Below the pieces are notes generated by a model, which did not search any database, was not told the DNA's origin, and saw only the letters and a program-made list of their open reading frames with translations. A program made the translations under genes and the position numbers. DNA of 21,456 nucleotides. It comes from Clostridiales bacterium (GTDB lineage Bacteria; Bacillota; Clostridia; Oscillospirales; CAG-382). The stretch is from NCBI GenBank assembly GCA_003343885.1, contig QAKH01000046.1, forward strand, positions 1-21,456. Direction: 5' to 3'. Below are positions 7,533 through 15,916 of this stretch, piece after piece (within the stretch, counting starts at the first letter, position 1; every line of letters starts with the position of its first letter).

Positions 7533-8759
7533 TTAGGAATAATACTCAGGTACATTACTCTTAAAAAATGCGCATACAAGTGATGTAACGTCCGAGTAGC
7601 TCTCAACACCCGAACTGACGCCCTGAGATTTTAAGTAAGTGTCGTTAACTGTTGAAGCAAATTCAGCAATCTCAGACTTACTGTATTTTTCAAAAAATTC
7701 ACTGTATGCAACATATTCATCTATAATTCGGGGATTCACAGCGCTGCTTAAGTATTCAACCGTTTCATAACTCATATCACGGACAAGATACTCATAAATA
7801 TTCAAGCAGGCAGAATAAACAAGATAATCGTCATCAGAAGATATGCAGGCAAGAAAAGCAAAATAATTTGCGTCGTTTTCATTTGCTATACCAAGCTGAT
7901 GTGCTATTTCATGCGCAGTAGTAAATGCAACAACGTAATCGGGATAATTTGCGTTTACGTTTGACTCTCCGGTAAGCGGCATATACATTCCGGAGATATG
8001 TGTATACGTCCACGGCTCGGAAAGCGCCGGTCTTTTAACACTGACAACGGGAGGAAGAATATTGACAACTTCAGAATAACCGTTCATTATTTTTTCTGTA
8101 AGCTCGTCAGCACCGTAAGGCATTACAGTTGCTCCGTTCGGAGCAGAATATATGTTGTAAAGAGCGTTATCTGCAAGAGACAAGAGAATAGCGGCAGTCA
8201 CTTCCACATCAGTTTGAGTAACAGAGGAAGTGTCAAAACCAAACATCTTTTCAGCGCTGTATCTTTTGTAACAGATTCCAAAAGTATTGATAAAAACACT
8301 TAACAAAATCAGAACAATGCTAAACAGCTTTACAAAAAAAGACTTAATTTTTCCTTTATTGCCATAAACGGCTGTATAATAAACGGCACGTATAAGAAAA
8401 AATACCAAAAGAATAGGTGCAAGCAGTACAAAAGTTTCAGCAAGAGAGAAAGGCATCCAAAAGGTAACGCAAGCTAAAATCAGCCTCAAAGGAGAAGATA
8501 CTGTATTTGAGTAGAGTTCGGCAAAATCGCTTGACATCATGCCGAACACCATTATAATTACGGAATATGCAAATATTACAATAGAAATGAGGCAAAATTT
8601 TCCAATTCGCAACCGCAAGGGATTTCTGTGTTCCGGTTCGGAACCAATTTGCTCATTTGCGGGCTGCTCATTTGCGGGCTGCGCATCTGTTGACTGCTCA
8701 TTTATTATCTTCTCATTTATGGTCTTGTCATTAGTTGTCCGTATCAGCTCATTGTCCAT
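7533..8759 (-). CDS. DUF3810-like membrane-anchored zinc peptidase
   Basis: A 408-residue membrane protein. After a polar N-terminal repeat segment (residues 8-40) come three hydrophobic helices (about 53-73, 104-124, 144-163), then an extracytoplasmic domain with the zinc-peptidase motif HEIAH (283-287) followed by GIANENDANYFAFLA, where E294 is the likely third ligand. This HExxH...ExEANF-type pattern is what I know from DUF3810 proteins. The ATG at 8759 lies inside the end of the penicillin-binding protein gene (11-base overlap), with a G-rich site about 11 bases upstream. The open frame runs further upstream to 9020, but that part overlaps PBP2 and reads as a shadow. Co-translation with PBP2 suggests a role at the cell envelope; the substrate is unknown. 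Confidence 0.85.
   Translation of the reverse strand: MDNELIRTTNDKTINEKIINEQSTDAQPANEQPANEQIGSEPEHRNPLRLRIGKFCLISIVIFAYSVIIMVFGMMSSDFAELYSNTVSSPLRLILACVTFWMPFSLAETFVLLAPILLVFFLIRAVYYTAVYGNKGKIKSFFVKLFSIVLILLSVFINTFGICYKRYSAEKMFGFDTSSVTQTDVEVTAAILLSLADNALYNIYSAPNGATVMPYGADELTEKIMNGYSEVVNILPPVVSVKRPALSEPWTYTHISGMYMPLTGESNVNANYPDYVVAFTTAHEIAHQLGIANENDANYFAFLACISSDDDYLVYSACLNIYEYLVRDMSYETVEYLSSAVNPRIIDEYVAYSEFFEKYSKSEIAEFASTVNDTYLKSQGVSSGVESYSDVTSLVCAFFKSNVPEYYS
8651..8680 (-). repeat. Exact 15-base tandem repeat in the DUF3810-like gene, flanked by decayed copies
   Basis: Two identical 15-base units (8651-8665 and 8666-8680) encode the pentapeptide repeat NEQPA. Degenerate units continue on the upstream side to about 8740, giving NEQ/NEK-type pentads (INEKI, INEQS). 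It expands in frame and forms the cytoplasmic polar linker before the first membrane helix. Confidence 0.8.
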
Positions 8760-10845
8760 CCTGTTGAGTGTCCCCCGAATAATTAGCATAATAGTAATCA
8801 AATATTGACGCAGCAACACTTGCCGCCCTTGAGCTGCTGTAACCGTTTTCAACAACCACCGCAACGGCAATTTCCGGATTATCATACGGAGCAAATCCCA
8901 CAAAAAGAACCGTGTCACTGCCATTTGAGACCTGAGCAGTACCGGTTTTGCCGCCAATGTCTTTTGCATACGGCTTTCCCATAAAAACGCCTTGAGCTGT
9001 ACCGCCCTCGTCATCGACAACCGAGCGCATAGCCGACTTAATTATACTTACAGTTTGGTCTGAAAGGTGCGTTTGATCGATAATTTCCGGCTGATTTTCA
9101 TACACGGGAACACCGGTATAAAACTCGTCTATTGACTTGAGAATTGTCGTTTTATAGCGTTTGCCGCCATTAACAATTGTAGACATATAAGACGCTAATT
9201 GCAAAGGTGTAAATGCGTTATCCGACTGACCTATTGCCATTTGCAGCGTATCTCCCGGATTCCAGACATAACCATTTGCTTCTCTATACTCCGGACTTGC
9301 AAGAATTCCTTCAGATTCGGGAACTTCAATCCCTGTTTTTACTCCTAATCCAAAGTCTTTTGCATATTCAACAATCGTATCAATTCCCATCTGATCGGCA
9401 ATCGAGTAGAAAAAATAGTTACATGACACTCTTATGGCGTCAGAAACATTGACATAACCGTGCGTCTGACCGTACCTCAAGTACACCCAACACCTCGGCT
9501 TATATGTTTCGTACTTGTCATATTCGCCTTTATCGTAAATATATGTGTTAGAATCGATAGTCCCAGTGTCGAGTGCCGCTGCCGCGGTAAGCATTTTAAA
9601 CGTTGATCCCGGCGGATAAATTCCCTGTGTTGCTCTGTTTATAAGCGGCTTGTCCGGATTATTCAGCAAGTCATTGTAATCTTCCGAAAAGGTATTAAGA
9701 TCAAAGCCAGGTACGCTTGCAAGCACAAGAGTTTCACCCGTATTTACATCAACTACGGCTGCTGCGCCTGCTCGGCAATCTTCTCCGGTATGATCTCCCC
9801 CTTCCAGTGCCGAATATTCGACGGCAAGAGCAATCTGTTCATTAAGTGCCTGTTCAGCCACCTGCTGCATTCCGCTGTCAATTGAAAGCCTTACTGAATA
9901 TCCAAGCTTTGGTTCCTCAGTGATTTCGTATCCAACCACATTATTATCTGAATCTATCTCACAAAGTGCAACGCCGTCGGAACCGTGCAGATATTCTTCA
10001 AACACTTTTTCTGCACCGTCTTTCCCTATCATCGCATCATATGAATATCCTTTTTCAACGACATATTCCTGCGCTTCATTCTCAAAAATAGGTCCGACAC
10101 GTCCGAGAATATGACACAAAGTAGTGCTCATATCATATTCTCTGGTATAAGATTTTGATATTTCTATGCCATGGAGCATATGTTTACGCTCAGATATTAC
10201 AGTGACAATCTCTTCGTCAACATTGCTCATAAGCACATACGGGTAAAGAGAAGAAAAGTCATTAACCTCCATATCATAACGAATTGCAGTTATTTTTCTG
10301 CCCTTATAGGTGTTCTTTATATCGTCCGGAATATCGTATCTTTCAGTGAGAAAGTCATAAAAATCCGTTCCGGTCAAAACGCTCTTTTCTTCTTCTGTTA
10401 TAGAAAGGAATTTCTCAAACATTCTGCTTTTTTCGTCATCAAAAATATAATCCGAGTCCAGACTGTACGGATACTCCAAAGTCAGCGGACAATTATCCGG
10501 CAACTCGACTCCGTACTCAGCAAGAATGTCAATCAACTGCGACAGGACCTCTGCCGAAGCTCCGGAAGCGAGTGTCGTCCGGTTAATTTCTATATTATAC
10601 GACGGAACATTTGAAACAAGCATATTTCCGAAACGGTCATATATTTGTCCCCTTTGAGCAGAAATGGATGCATTTTTGAAATTATTAGCGCTGAAGCTTT
10701 CGGCAAAATTTTCATCTCCGGAAAACTGGAGATAATATAGTCTTGCCGCAAAAACAACGCACACAATACAAAAGAAAAAGACGATAAAATACTGTCTCGG
10801 CACAGATACATCCGATAAACTTGTCTTTTTGCGCCGAATCAACAT
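8749..10845 (-). CDS. mrdA: Penicillin-binding protein 2 (class B peptidoglycan transpeptidase)
   Basis: Cross-links peptidoglycan stem peptides at the outer face of the membrane; 698 residues. A basic N-terminus (RRKKTS) and one membrane helix (about 18-38) anchor it. The pedestal domain with RGQIYDRFGNMLVSN (65-79) follows, then the transpeptidase domain with PGSTFK (active serine S414, K417), SCN (474-476) and KTG (633-635). All three active-site motifs are intact. No PASTA domain is present, which argues for the elongation-type PBP2 over SpoVD or PBP2x. The ATG has GGAAGG about 10 bases upstream. It follows mtnN by 44 bases with no terminator, so it probably belongs to the dnaG-rpoD transcript, and its last 11 bases overlap the DUF3810-like gene. 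Naming it mrdA is reasonable but not certain. Confidence 0.93.
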   Translation of the reverse strand: MLIRRKKTSLSDVSVPRQYFIVFFFCIVCVVFAARLYYLQFSGDENFAESFSANNFKNASISAQRGQIYDRFGNMLVSNVPSYNIEINRTTLASGASAEVLSQLIDILAEYGVELPDNCPLTLEYPYSLDSDYIFDDEKSRMFEKFLSITEEEKSVLTGTDFYDFLTERYDIPDDIKNTYKGRKITAIRYDMEVNDFSSLYPYVLMSNVDEEIVTVISERKHMLHGIEISKSYTREYDMSTTLCHILGRVGPIFENEAQEYVVEKGYSYDAMIGKDGAEKVFEEYLHGSDGVALCEIDSDNNVVGYEITEEPKLGYSVRLSIDSGMQQVAEQALNEQIALAVEYSALEGGDHTGEDCRAGAAAVVDVNTGETLVLASVPGFDLNTFSEDYNDLLNNPDKPLINRATQGIYPPGSTFKMLTAAAALDTGTIDSNTYIYDKGEYDKYETYKPRCWVYLRYGQTHGYVNVSDAIRVSCNYFFYSIADQMGIDTIVEYAKDFGLGVKTGIEVPESEGILASPEYREANGYVWNPGDTLQMAIGQSDNAFTPLQLASYMSTIVNGGKRYKTTILKSIDEFYTGVPVYENQPEIIDQTHLSDQTVSIIKSAMRSVVDDEGGTAQGVFMGKPYAKDIGGKTGTAQVSNGSDTVLFVGFAPYDNPEIAVAVVVENGYSSSRAASVAASIFDYYYANYSGDTQQDGQ

Positions 10846-10889
10846 ATTTTTCGTCCTTCCTCTGTTTTTTCTTTAGTTTAGACCCAAAT

Positions 10890-11579
10890 TCAGTAATTTG
10901 AAATAATTTCCTTTACAATCAGGCTTGCACGGTGTGCGGCTATATTCGCTATTGTTTCAAAAGAAACGTTTGCGTTTTCATCAGCCTTATCCGAAATAGC
11001 ACGGATTACAAGGAACGGTATTTTATTGACTACTGCTGCGTGCGCAACAGCCGCTCCTTCCATTTCAGTGCAAAGTGCGTTATACTTTTCACGCAGCTCC
11101 TTTTTATACGCATTATCCTCAACAAATCTATCGCCGGAAACAATCATTCCGACCTCGTAATTAAACTTTTCTTCGTTCGTACTCAGTTTAATAGCCGCAT
11201 CCACTGCAAGCTTTACAAGCTTATCGTCTGCTCTAAAAACCGAACAGTGCGGAGAATATTTTTCGAGTACATCTATCGGATAAAAGTCGTGATATGTAAG
11301 TTCGCTTGAAATGGCAACGTCGCATATCTCAAGTTTTTCGGAAATTCCTCCGGCTACACCGGAGTTGATTACAAAATCCGGGGCTGCAAAATCAAAGAGC
11401 CGCTGAGCGCAGACAGCCGCATTTACTTTGCCGACTCCGCAAAGTGTTAGGTACGCATCGTGTCCGGAAAAACTTCCCTTATATATATACTTATTAGCGT
11501 CAACCGGCACTGCGTTAAATTCCTTTATAAACAACTCTATTTCACAGTCAAGCGCCGCAATAATTCCTATTTTCGCCAT
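10890..11579 (-). CDS. mtnN: 5'-methylthioadenosine/S-adenosylhomocysteine nucleosidase
   Basis: Cytosolic hydrolase that removes adenine from methylthioadenosine, S-adenosylhomocysteine and 5'-deoxyadenosine, recycling inhibitory SAM products and feeding the LuxS/AI-2 path. It is 229 residues. The N-terminus MAKIGIIAAL is followed by the catalytic glutamate (E13), then SGVAGG, the substrate-binding MEGAA (E174) and RAISDKAD with the catalytic D197; these match the known active-site spacing. I chose the ATG at 11579, which has GAGGTG 5 to 7 bases upstream; the in-frame GTG at 11585 overlaps that site. The ribosome binding site overlaps the rpoD stop codon, so translation is probably coupled to rpoD. 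A purine nucleoside phosphorylase is the alternative, but the motifs favour MtnN. Confidence 0.94.
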   Translation of the reverse strand: MAKIGIIAALDCEIELFIKEFNAVPVDANKYIYKGSFSGHDAYLTLCGVGKVNAAVCAQRLFDFAAPDFVINSGVAGGISEKLEICDVAISSELTYHDFYPIDVLEKYSPHCSVFRADDKLVKLAVDAAIKLSTNEEKFNYEVGMIVSGDRFVEDNAYKKELREKYNALCTEMEGAAVAHAAVVNKIPFLVIRAISDKADENANVSFETIANIAAHRASLIVKEIISNY

Positions 11580-11588
11580 TTTCACACC

Positions 11589-12899
11589 TCAATCAAGATA
11601 ATCTCTGAGTCTTTTTGAACGGCTCGGATGGCGCAGCTTTCTCAAAGCTTTAGCTTCAATCTGACGGATACGTTCACGAGTTATATTAAATACTTTTCCA
11701 ACTTCTTCAAGAGTTCTTGTTCTGCCGTCCTCAAGTCCGAAACGCAGTTTAAGCACATGCTCTTCTCTGGGCGTCAGGGTATGGAGAACTTCGCAGAGCT
11801 GTTCTCTCAAAAGCGTATATGAAGCCGCTTCCGCCGGAGCCGGAGCGTCATCGTCCGGAATAAAGTCGCCGAGATGGCTGTCCTCTTCCTCGCCGATAGG
11901 AGTTTCAAGGCTAACCGGTTCTTGAGCAAGTTTCATTATTTCACGGACTTTATCTACGCTCATATTCATTCTATCGGCAATCTCTTCCATAGAAGCTTCG
12001 TGACCGAGTTCCTGCAAAAGCTGACGGGAAACACGTAAAACCTTGTTTATGGTTTCAACCATATGCACAGGGATACGTATTGTTCTTGCCTGGTCGGCAA
12101 TGGCTCTTGTAATTGCCTGTCTTATCCACCATGTTGCGTACGTAGAAAACTTATAACCCTTTGTATAGTCAAATTTCTCTACTGCCTTCATCAAACCAAG
12201 ATTTCCCTCCTGGATAAGATCAAGGAAGAACATACCACGGTTAACGTAGCGCTTTGCTATACTTACAACGAGTCTGAGATTGCTTTCAACGAGAATTTTC
12301 TTCGCTTTTTCATCGCCGTTCGCCATTTTTTCAGCAAGCTCTAACTCACGTTCTGTCGATAGAAGCTCCACTTTTCCGATTTCCTTGAGATACATCTTAA
12401 CCGGGTCGTCAATAATCAAACCATCCTGGGCAACAGAATTATCAACGTCCTCTGAGTTCTCATAGCCATCCATTTTTTCCATCATTGCGATATCATTTTC
12501 AATGGAAGCAAGATTCGGGATATCATCGTATGATTCCTTGATTTCTATTCCGAGAGATTCAATTTGTTCAAGGAGTTTTTCCATGTTTTCAACGTCGAGA
12601 TCCTCGTGATCGACAAACTCCAAAATCTCCTCGTTTGTAAGAGACCCTTTCGCTTTTCCCTTTTCGATAAGCTCCTGGACTTCATTTTTCTTTTTACCTG
12701 CGCCGTCAGTACTTTTTTCCGGAGCGCTTTCTTTCGCAAGCTCGGCATTTGATGAAGCACTTTTTTTAGTTTTCTTCTTTTTATCGGCCGCCGGCTGCTT
12801 TTCATCCGCTTCTGCTTTGCTTTGCAAAACAGCGGTTTCCTCAGCTTTGTTATTTGCTGTCGCCTCGTCCTCGGGAGCAACTGATAACTTCTTTGCCAT
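11589..12899 (-). CDS. rpoD: Primary RNA polymerase sigma factor RpoD/SigA
   Basis: Housekeeping sigma factor, 436 residues. Order: a lysine- and glutamate-rich low-complexity segment (about 1-75), a region 1.1-like fold (VQELIEKGKAKGSLTNEEIL), region 1.2 (DPVKMYLKEIG), region 2 (RLVVSIAKRYVNRG, then FSTYATWWIRQAITRAIADQ, which melts and reads the -10 box), region 3 (RIPVHMVETINKV onward) and region 4 (TLEEVGKVFNITRERIRQIE, the -35 helix-turn-helix), ending LRDYLD. It is longer than Bacillus SigA (371 residues) because of the charged N-terminal segment. The ATG at 12899 has AAAGGA 9 bases upstream, inside the end of dnaG; an earlier in-frame ATG at 12908 would leave no site. The dnaG stop is 2 bases away, so the two are coupled, as in the classic dnaG-rpoD operon. 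Confidence 0.97.
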   Translation of the reverse strand: MAKKLSVAPEDEATANNKAEETAVLQSKAEADEKQPAADKKKKTKKSASSNAELAKESAPEKSTDGAGKKKNEVQELIEKGKAKGSLTNEEILEFVDHEDLDVENMEKLLEQIESLGIEIKESYDDIPNLASIENDIAMMEKMDGYENSEDVDNSVAQDGLIIDDPVKMYLKEIGKVELLSTERELELAEKMANGDEKAKKILVESNLRLVVSIAKRYVNRGMFFLDLIQEGNLGLMKAVEKFDYTKGYKFSTYATWWIRQAITRAIADQARTIRIPVHMVETINKVLRVSRQLLQELGHEASMEEIADRMNMSVDKVREIMKLAQEPVSLETPIGEEEDSHLGDFIPDDDAPAPAEAASYTLLREQLCEVLHTLTPREEHVLKLRFGLEDGRTRTLEEVGKVFNITRERIRQIEAKALRKLRHPSRSKRLRDYLD

Positions 12900-12901
12900 A
12901 T

Positions 12902-14701
12902 TTAACATCCTTTCAACTTTTGGTCTCTTATTCTTTGTATTACATCAGAAAAGGACTCATCATCTTTTAATTTGCCATTGTTTTTTATTTTTCTTAATGA
13001 ACTTATTTGCTCAGCCAGCGCATCTTCTCCGTTAGAGCTTAGCGCCTGACGGGAAAACTGCATATTCAAAATATATGAATATTCTTCAGGGCTATAAAAT
13101 TCATTTAATGCAGAAACATCAAATGCTCCTTGCTCAAAAAGCTGAACCATATGTTCAAAAACACCACGGTTAAAATCCGTAACGAAATCATCGCTCTTCA
13201 ATTCAGCTTTTCCGATAAGCTCCGGATACATAAGCAAGATTCCGAGTATTCTTTTTTCAGCTGTGACAGCAGGTATATTTGATGCGCTTTGCGGATTTAT
13301 CCTGTCGTTATAATTCATCATGGTCTGCATGTTTTGGTCTCGAAATGCAGACCTCACCCGTCTGCTCTCTGACTTTACGGCATGCTTTACTTCGGCTTTG
13401 ATACTATCAAGAGATATCTGCATTTTTTCAGCGCACCTTGATGTATACAGTTCCTTTTCCACCTTTGAGGGAATGGCGGCAATCACGCGGCATACCTCTC
13501 GTATAGCTTTAAGTTTTTCGTCAGTATCACTTAAATTATATTTTTCTATAACTGTATTGATTTTATAATCAATCTGCCCCTGCGATGCCGTTATTATTTT
13601 AGCAAAAGCGGCAGAACCGTATTTTTTAATATATTCATCCGGATCTTTCGCTCCGTCAATCTTTATGATTTTGGCATCAACGCCGGCCTCCGTCAACATA
13701 TTTATCGCTCGTGATGTAGCAGTTTTTCCGGCGCTGTCGGAATCATATGCCAGATATGCGGTTTTAGCGTACCTTGCGATGATTCTTGCATGTTCTGAAG
13801 TTATCGCAGTTCCAAGCGTTGCAACGGCATTTGTAAAGCCTGCCTGATGCATGGCAATAACATCCATATAACCCTCGCACATTATCAGTTCGCCGGGACG
13901 CACATAACTTTTCTGATTCTCCGATACATCTGCGTCATTGCCGAGAATGGAGTTTTTGGCAAAGTTCAAAGCAAACAAATTTCTGCTTTTTTTGAACACT
14001 ACGGTATCAGACGAATTAAGATATTTTGGTTTGGAATCATCCATTACTCTTCCGCCGAAAGCCACCACATTTCCTGTTGTATCAATGATCGGAAACATAA
14101 TGCGGTTTCTGAACATATCAAAAGGTTTTCCGTTTTTTGACGATATACCGCACAAAAAATTCTCTTTTATCTCGTTGACAGTGAATCCTTCTGACAAAAG
14201 CTTGTCTGTAAGATTATTAAATGACGGAAGTGCATACCCTATCCCGAAATGAACACAAGTTGATTTGCTTAACTTTCTCGATATCAGGTATTCTCTTGCC
14301 GCTTGACCGGCAGAAGAATTGAGATTTTCATAGAAAAGACGAGCCGCAATTTTATTCATTTGAAAGCTTTTCTCTCTTGTCAGAACCGCCTTAGAATGTC
14401 TTTCGAGAGAAGTTTCAACAGGCATCTGCATTCCGCTCGAATCAGCAAGAAATCGCACTGCGTCCGGATATTCCAAATTCTCCATACGCATAACAAATGT
14501 TATAACGTCTCCGCCCGCAGAACAGCCAAAGCAATGATAGTTGTCCCTAAAAACAGTAAAAGATGGAGTTCTTTCACTGTGAAACGGGCATAGACCTACA
14601 AGATTGCTTCCGGCTCGCTTAAGTTCAACGTACCTCGATATTACTTTGTCGATAGGATTTCTCGCTTTCAGCTCTTCAATAAAGCCGGTTGGAAACGGCA
14701 C
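12902..14701 (-). CDS. dnaG: DNA primase DnaG
   Basis: Makes RNA primers at the replication fork; 599 residues, normal for the family. The CHC2 zinc-binding domain has C38, H41, C57 and C60. The catalytic core has the Toprim motifs EGYMD (275-279) and DSDSAG (319-324) that bind Mg2+. The C-terminal third (about 450-599) would be the DnaB-interacting helical domain. Translation starts with GTG at 14701: AGAGGAG lies 7 bases upstream and the family N-terminus FPTGFIEELKARNPI follows at once, so no ATG is better. It is the first gene after the promoter at 14753-14781 and overlaps the rpoD ribosome binding site at its 3' end. Confidence 0.97.
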   Translation of the reverse strand: MPFPTGFIEELKARNPIDKVISRYVELKRAGSNLVGLCPFHSERTPSFTVFRDNYHCFGCSAGGDVITFVMRMENLEYPDAVRFLADSSGMQMPVETSLERHSKAVLTREKSFQMNKIAARLFYENLNSSAGQAAREYLISRKLSKSTCVHFGIGYALPSFNNLTDKLLSEGFTVNEIKENFLCGISSKNGKPFDMFRNRIMFPIIDTTGNVVAFGGRVMDDSKPKYLNSSDTVVFKKSRNLFALNFAKNSILGNDADVSENQKSYVRPGELIMCEGYMDVIAMHQAGFTNAVATLGTAITSEHARIIARYAKTAYLAYDSDSAGKTATSRAINMLTEAGVDAKIIKIDGAKDPDEYIKKYGSAAFAKIITASQGQIDYKINTVIEKYNLSDTDEKLKAIREVCRVIAAIPSKVEKELYTSRCAEKMQISLDSIKAEVKHAVKSESRRVRSAFRDQNMQTMMNYNDRINPQSASNIPAVTAEKRILGILLMYPELIGKAELKSDDFVTDFNRGVFEHMVQLFEQGAFDVSALNEFYSPEEYSYILNMQFSRQALSSNGEDALAEQISSLRKIKNNGKLKDDESFSDVIQRIRDQKLKGC

Positions 14702-14752
14702 GGCAATACTCCTCTACTTATTCTCAACTTATAACTTATTCTATGCTTTTTT

Positions 14753-14781
14753 ACTATATATCCACTAAAGTCCACAATCAA
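14753..14781 (-). promoter_or_regulatory. Sigma-A type promoter of the dnaG-rpoD gene string
   Basis: On the minus strand: -35 TTGATT (14776-14781), a 17-base spacer, -10 TATAGT (14753-14758). The predicted start is about 45 bases upstream of the dnaG GTG. The -35 box overlaps no gene but lies within 10 bases of the dgt stop. Both boxes match 4 to 5 of 6 consensus bases at ideal spacing. Confidence 0.7.
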
Positions 14782-14785
14782 ATCT

Positions 14786-15814
14786 CTATTTATTCCATTT
14801 TTTTGGTATAAAAAGATTTTCAAAAGTCAATACTGCGTATCTGTCGCTCATGCAGGCAAGGTAATCACAAACAGCTCTTTCAAGCGAACAGTCGGTTGAC
14901 AATCCCTTTCTGTATTCCTCGGGAATTTTATCATAGTTATTCTTGTAATAATCATACAAAAGCTTCAGCATTTCTCCTGCCTTCGATTCTTCACTCTTTG
15001 CGACAGGATTAAAATATACATTTTTAAAAAGAAATTCTCTTAAACGCATAGTCGCGTCATAAATTTCTGAGTGCATCTCTATTTCAAAAATATCTCTGTC
15101 AAAGTTTTCCTTTGTGCGATAAATTAAGCTTTTTACCATGACATCAATACGTTTGCGATGAGTGTCGCCAAGTATATTTCTCAAATCAGACGGTATATCG
15201 TCATTACTCAGTACACCGGCTCTGACTGCGTCATCTATATCGTGATTTATGTATGCAATTCTGTCGGCAAATTTGATAAGACGGCCTTCAAGCGTATCGG
15301 CTTTGAGCTCACCGGTGTGACAAAATATCGCATTTCTTACCTCATAAGTAAGATTTAACCCCGCTCCGTCCTTTTCAAGAATATCGACAACCCTTAGGCT
15401 TTGTTCGTTATGCTTGAATCCTTCGGAACAAAGGGAATCAAGAATACGTTCGCCGGCGTGTCCAAACGGTGTATGTCCAAGGTCATGACCAAGTGAAGCC
15501 GCTTCTGTAAGGTCCTCATTTAACCCCAACGACCTTGCAACGGTACGGGCGATTTGCGAAACCTCAAGTGTATGAGTAAGTCTTGTACGGTAATGATCGC
15601 CCTCAGGAGAGAGAAAGCACTGAGTTTTATGCATAAGGCGGCGAAATGCCTTACAGTGAATTATCCTGTCACGATCTCTCATGAAGGGCGTGCGGATATC
15701 GGCTTCGTCGGTCGGTTCAGGTTTCAGACGCCCTTTTGTTGCACTTGAACGTGCGGCGAACTTAGAAAGTCTGATTTCTTCAAAATCAAAATAGCTTTTC
15801 TGAATCTCAGTCAT
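14786..15814 (-). CDS. dgt: Deoxyguanosinetriphosphate triphosphohydrolase-like protein (HD superfamily)
   Basis: HD-domain enzyme that splits dNTPs, typically dGTP, into deoxynucleoside and triphosphate and so balances dNTP pools; 342 residues, the size of the type 2 (short) group. Visible: RTPFMRDRDRIIHCKAFRRL (about 41-60), the first metal histidine in RTRLTHTLEV (H81), GHDLGHTPFGHAGE (H110, D111, then H114 and H119), and NHDIDDA with the final metal aspartate further on. I chose the ATG at 15814, with GGGAGAG 7 bases upstream; the in-frame GTG at 15838 has no usable site. It stands between hflX and dnaG and has its own likely promoter. Substrate preference cannot be read from sequence. 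Confidence 0.93.
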   Translation of the reverse strand: MTEIQKSYFDFEEIRLSKFAARSSATKGRLKPEPTDEADIRTPFMRDRDRIIHCKAFRRLMHKTQCFLSPEGDHYRTRLTHTLEVSQIARTVARSLGLNEDLTEAASLGHDLGHTPFGHAGERILDSLCSEGFKHNEQSLRVVDILEKDGAGLNLTYEVRNAIFCHTGELKADTLEGRLIKFADRIAYINHDIDDAVRAGVLSNDDIPSDLRNILGDTHRKRIDVMVKSLIYRTKENFDRDIFEIEMHSEIYDATMRLREFLFKNVYFNPVAKSEESKAGEMLKLLYDYYKNNYDKIPEEYRKGLSTDCSLERAVCDYLACMSDRYAVLTFENLFIPKKWNK

Positions 15815-15857
15815 GTGTAGTCTCTCCCATACTTTCACCCTTCACGTCTATTTATTT

Positions 15858-15886
15858 ACTATATACGCATATAATCGCAAAATCAC
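15858..15886 (-). promoter_or_regulatory. Possible promoter of dgt
   Basis: On the minus strand: -35 GTGATT (15881-15886), 17-base spacer, -10 TATAGT (15858-15863), with the dgt ATG 44 bases further on. The -10 is identical to that of the dnaG promoter; the -35 is weak. An AT-only palindrome abuts it upstream. Confidence 0.45.
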
Positions 15887-15902
15887 TTTATTTTAAAATA
15901 AA
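15887..15902. repeat. 16-base AT-only perfect palindrome between hflX and dgt
   Basis: TTTATTTT followed by its exact complement AAAATAAA. It starts right next to the dgt -35 box and lies 14 bases past the hflX stop. It could be an UP element or chance in an AT-rich gap; without G or C pairs it is a poor terminator. Confidence 0.5.
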
Positions 15903-15916
15903 TTTCTTAGAATTTG

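Noticed and set aside
8760..9020. Upstream extension of the DUF3810-like frame to 9020, giving a 495-residue protein
   Set aside because: The added part lies wholly inside the PBP2 coding region, has no family-like content, and reads as a shadow; the ATG at 8759 fits the overlap arrangement.
12545..12880. Lysine/arginine-rich minus-strand frame of 111 residues inside rpoD
   Set aside because: Out-of-frame shadow of the lysine-rich rpoD N-terminus.
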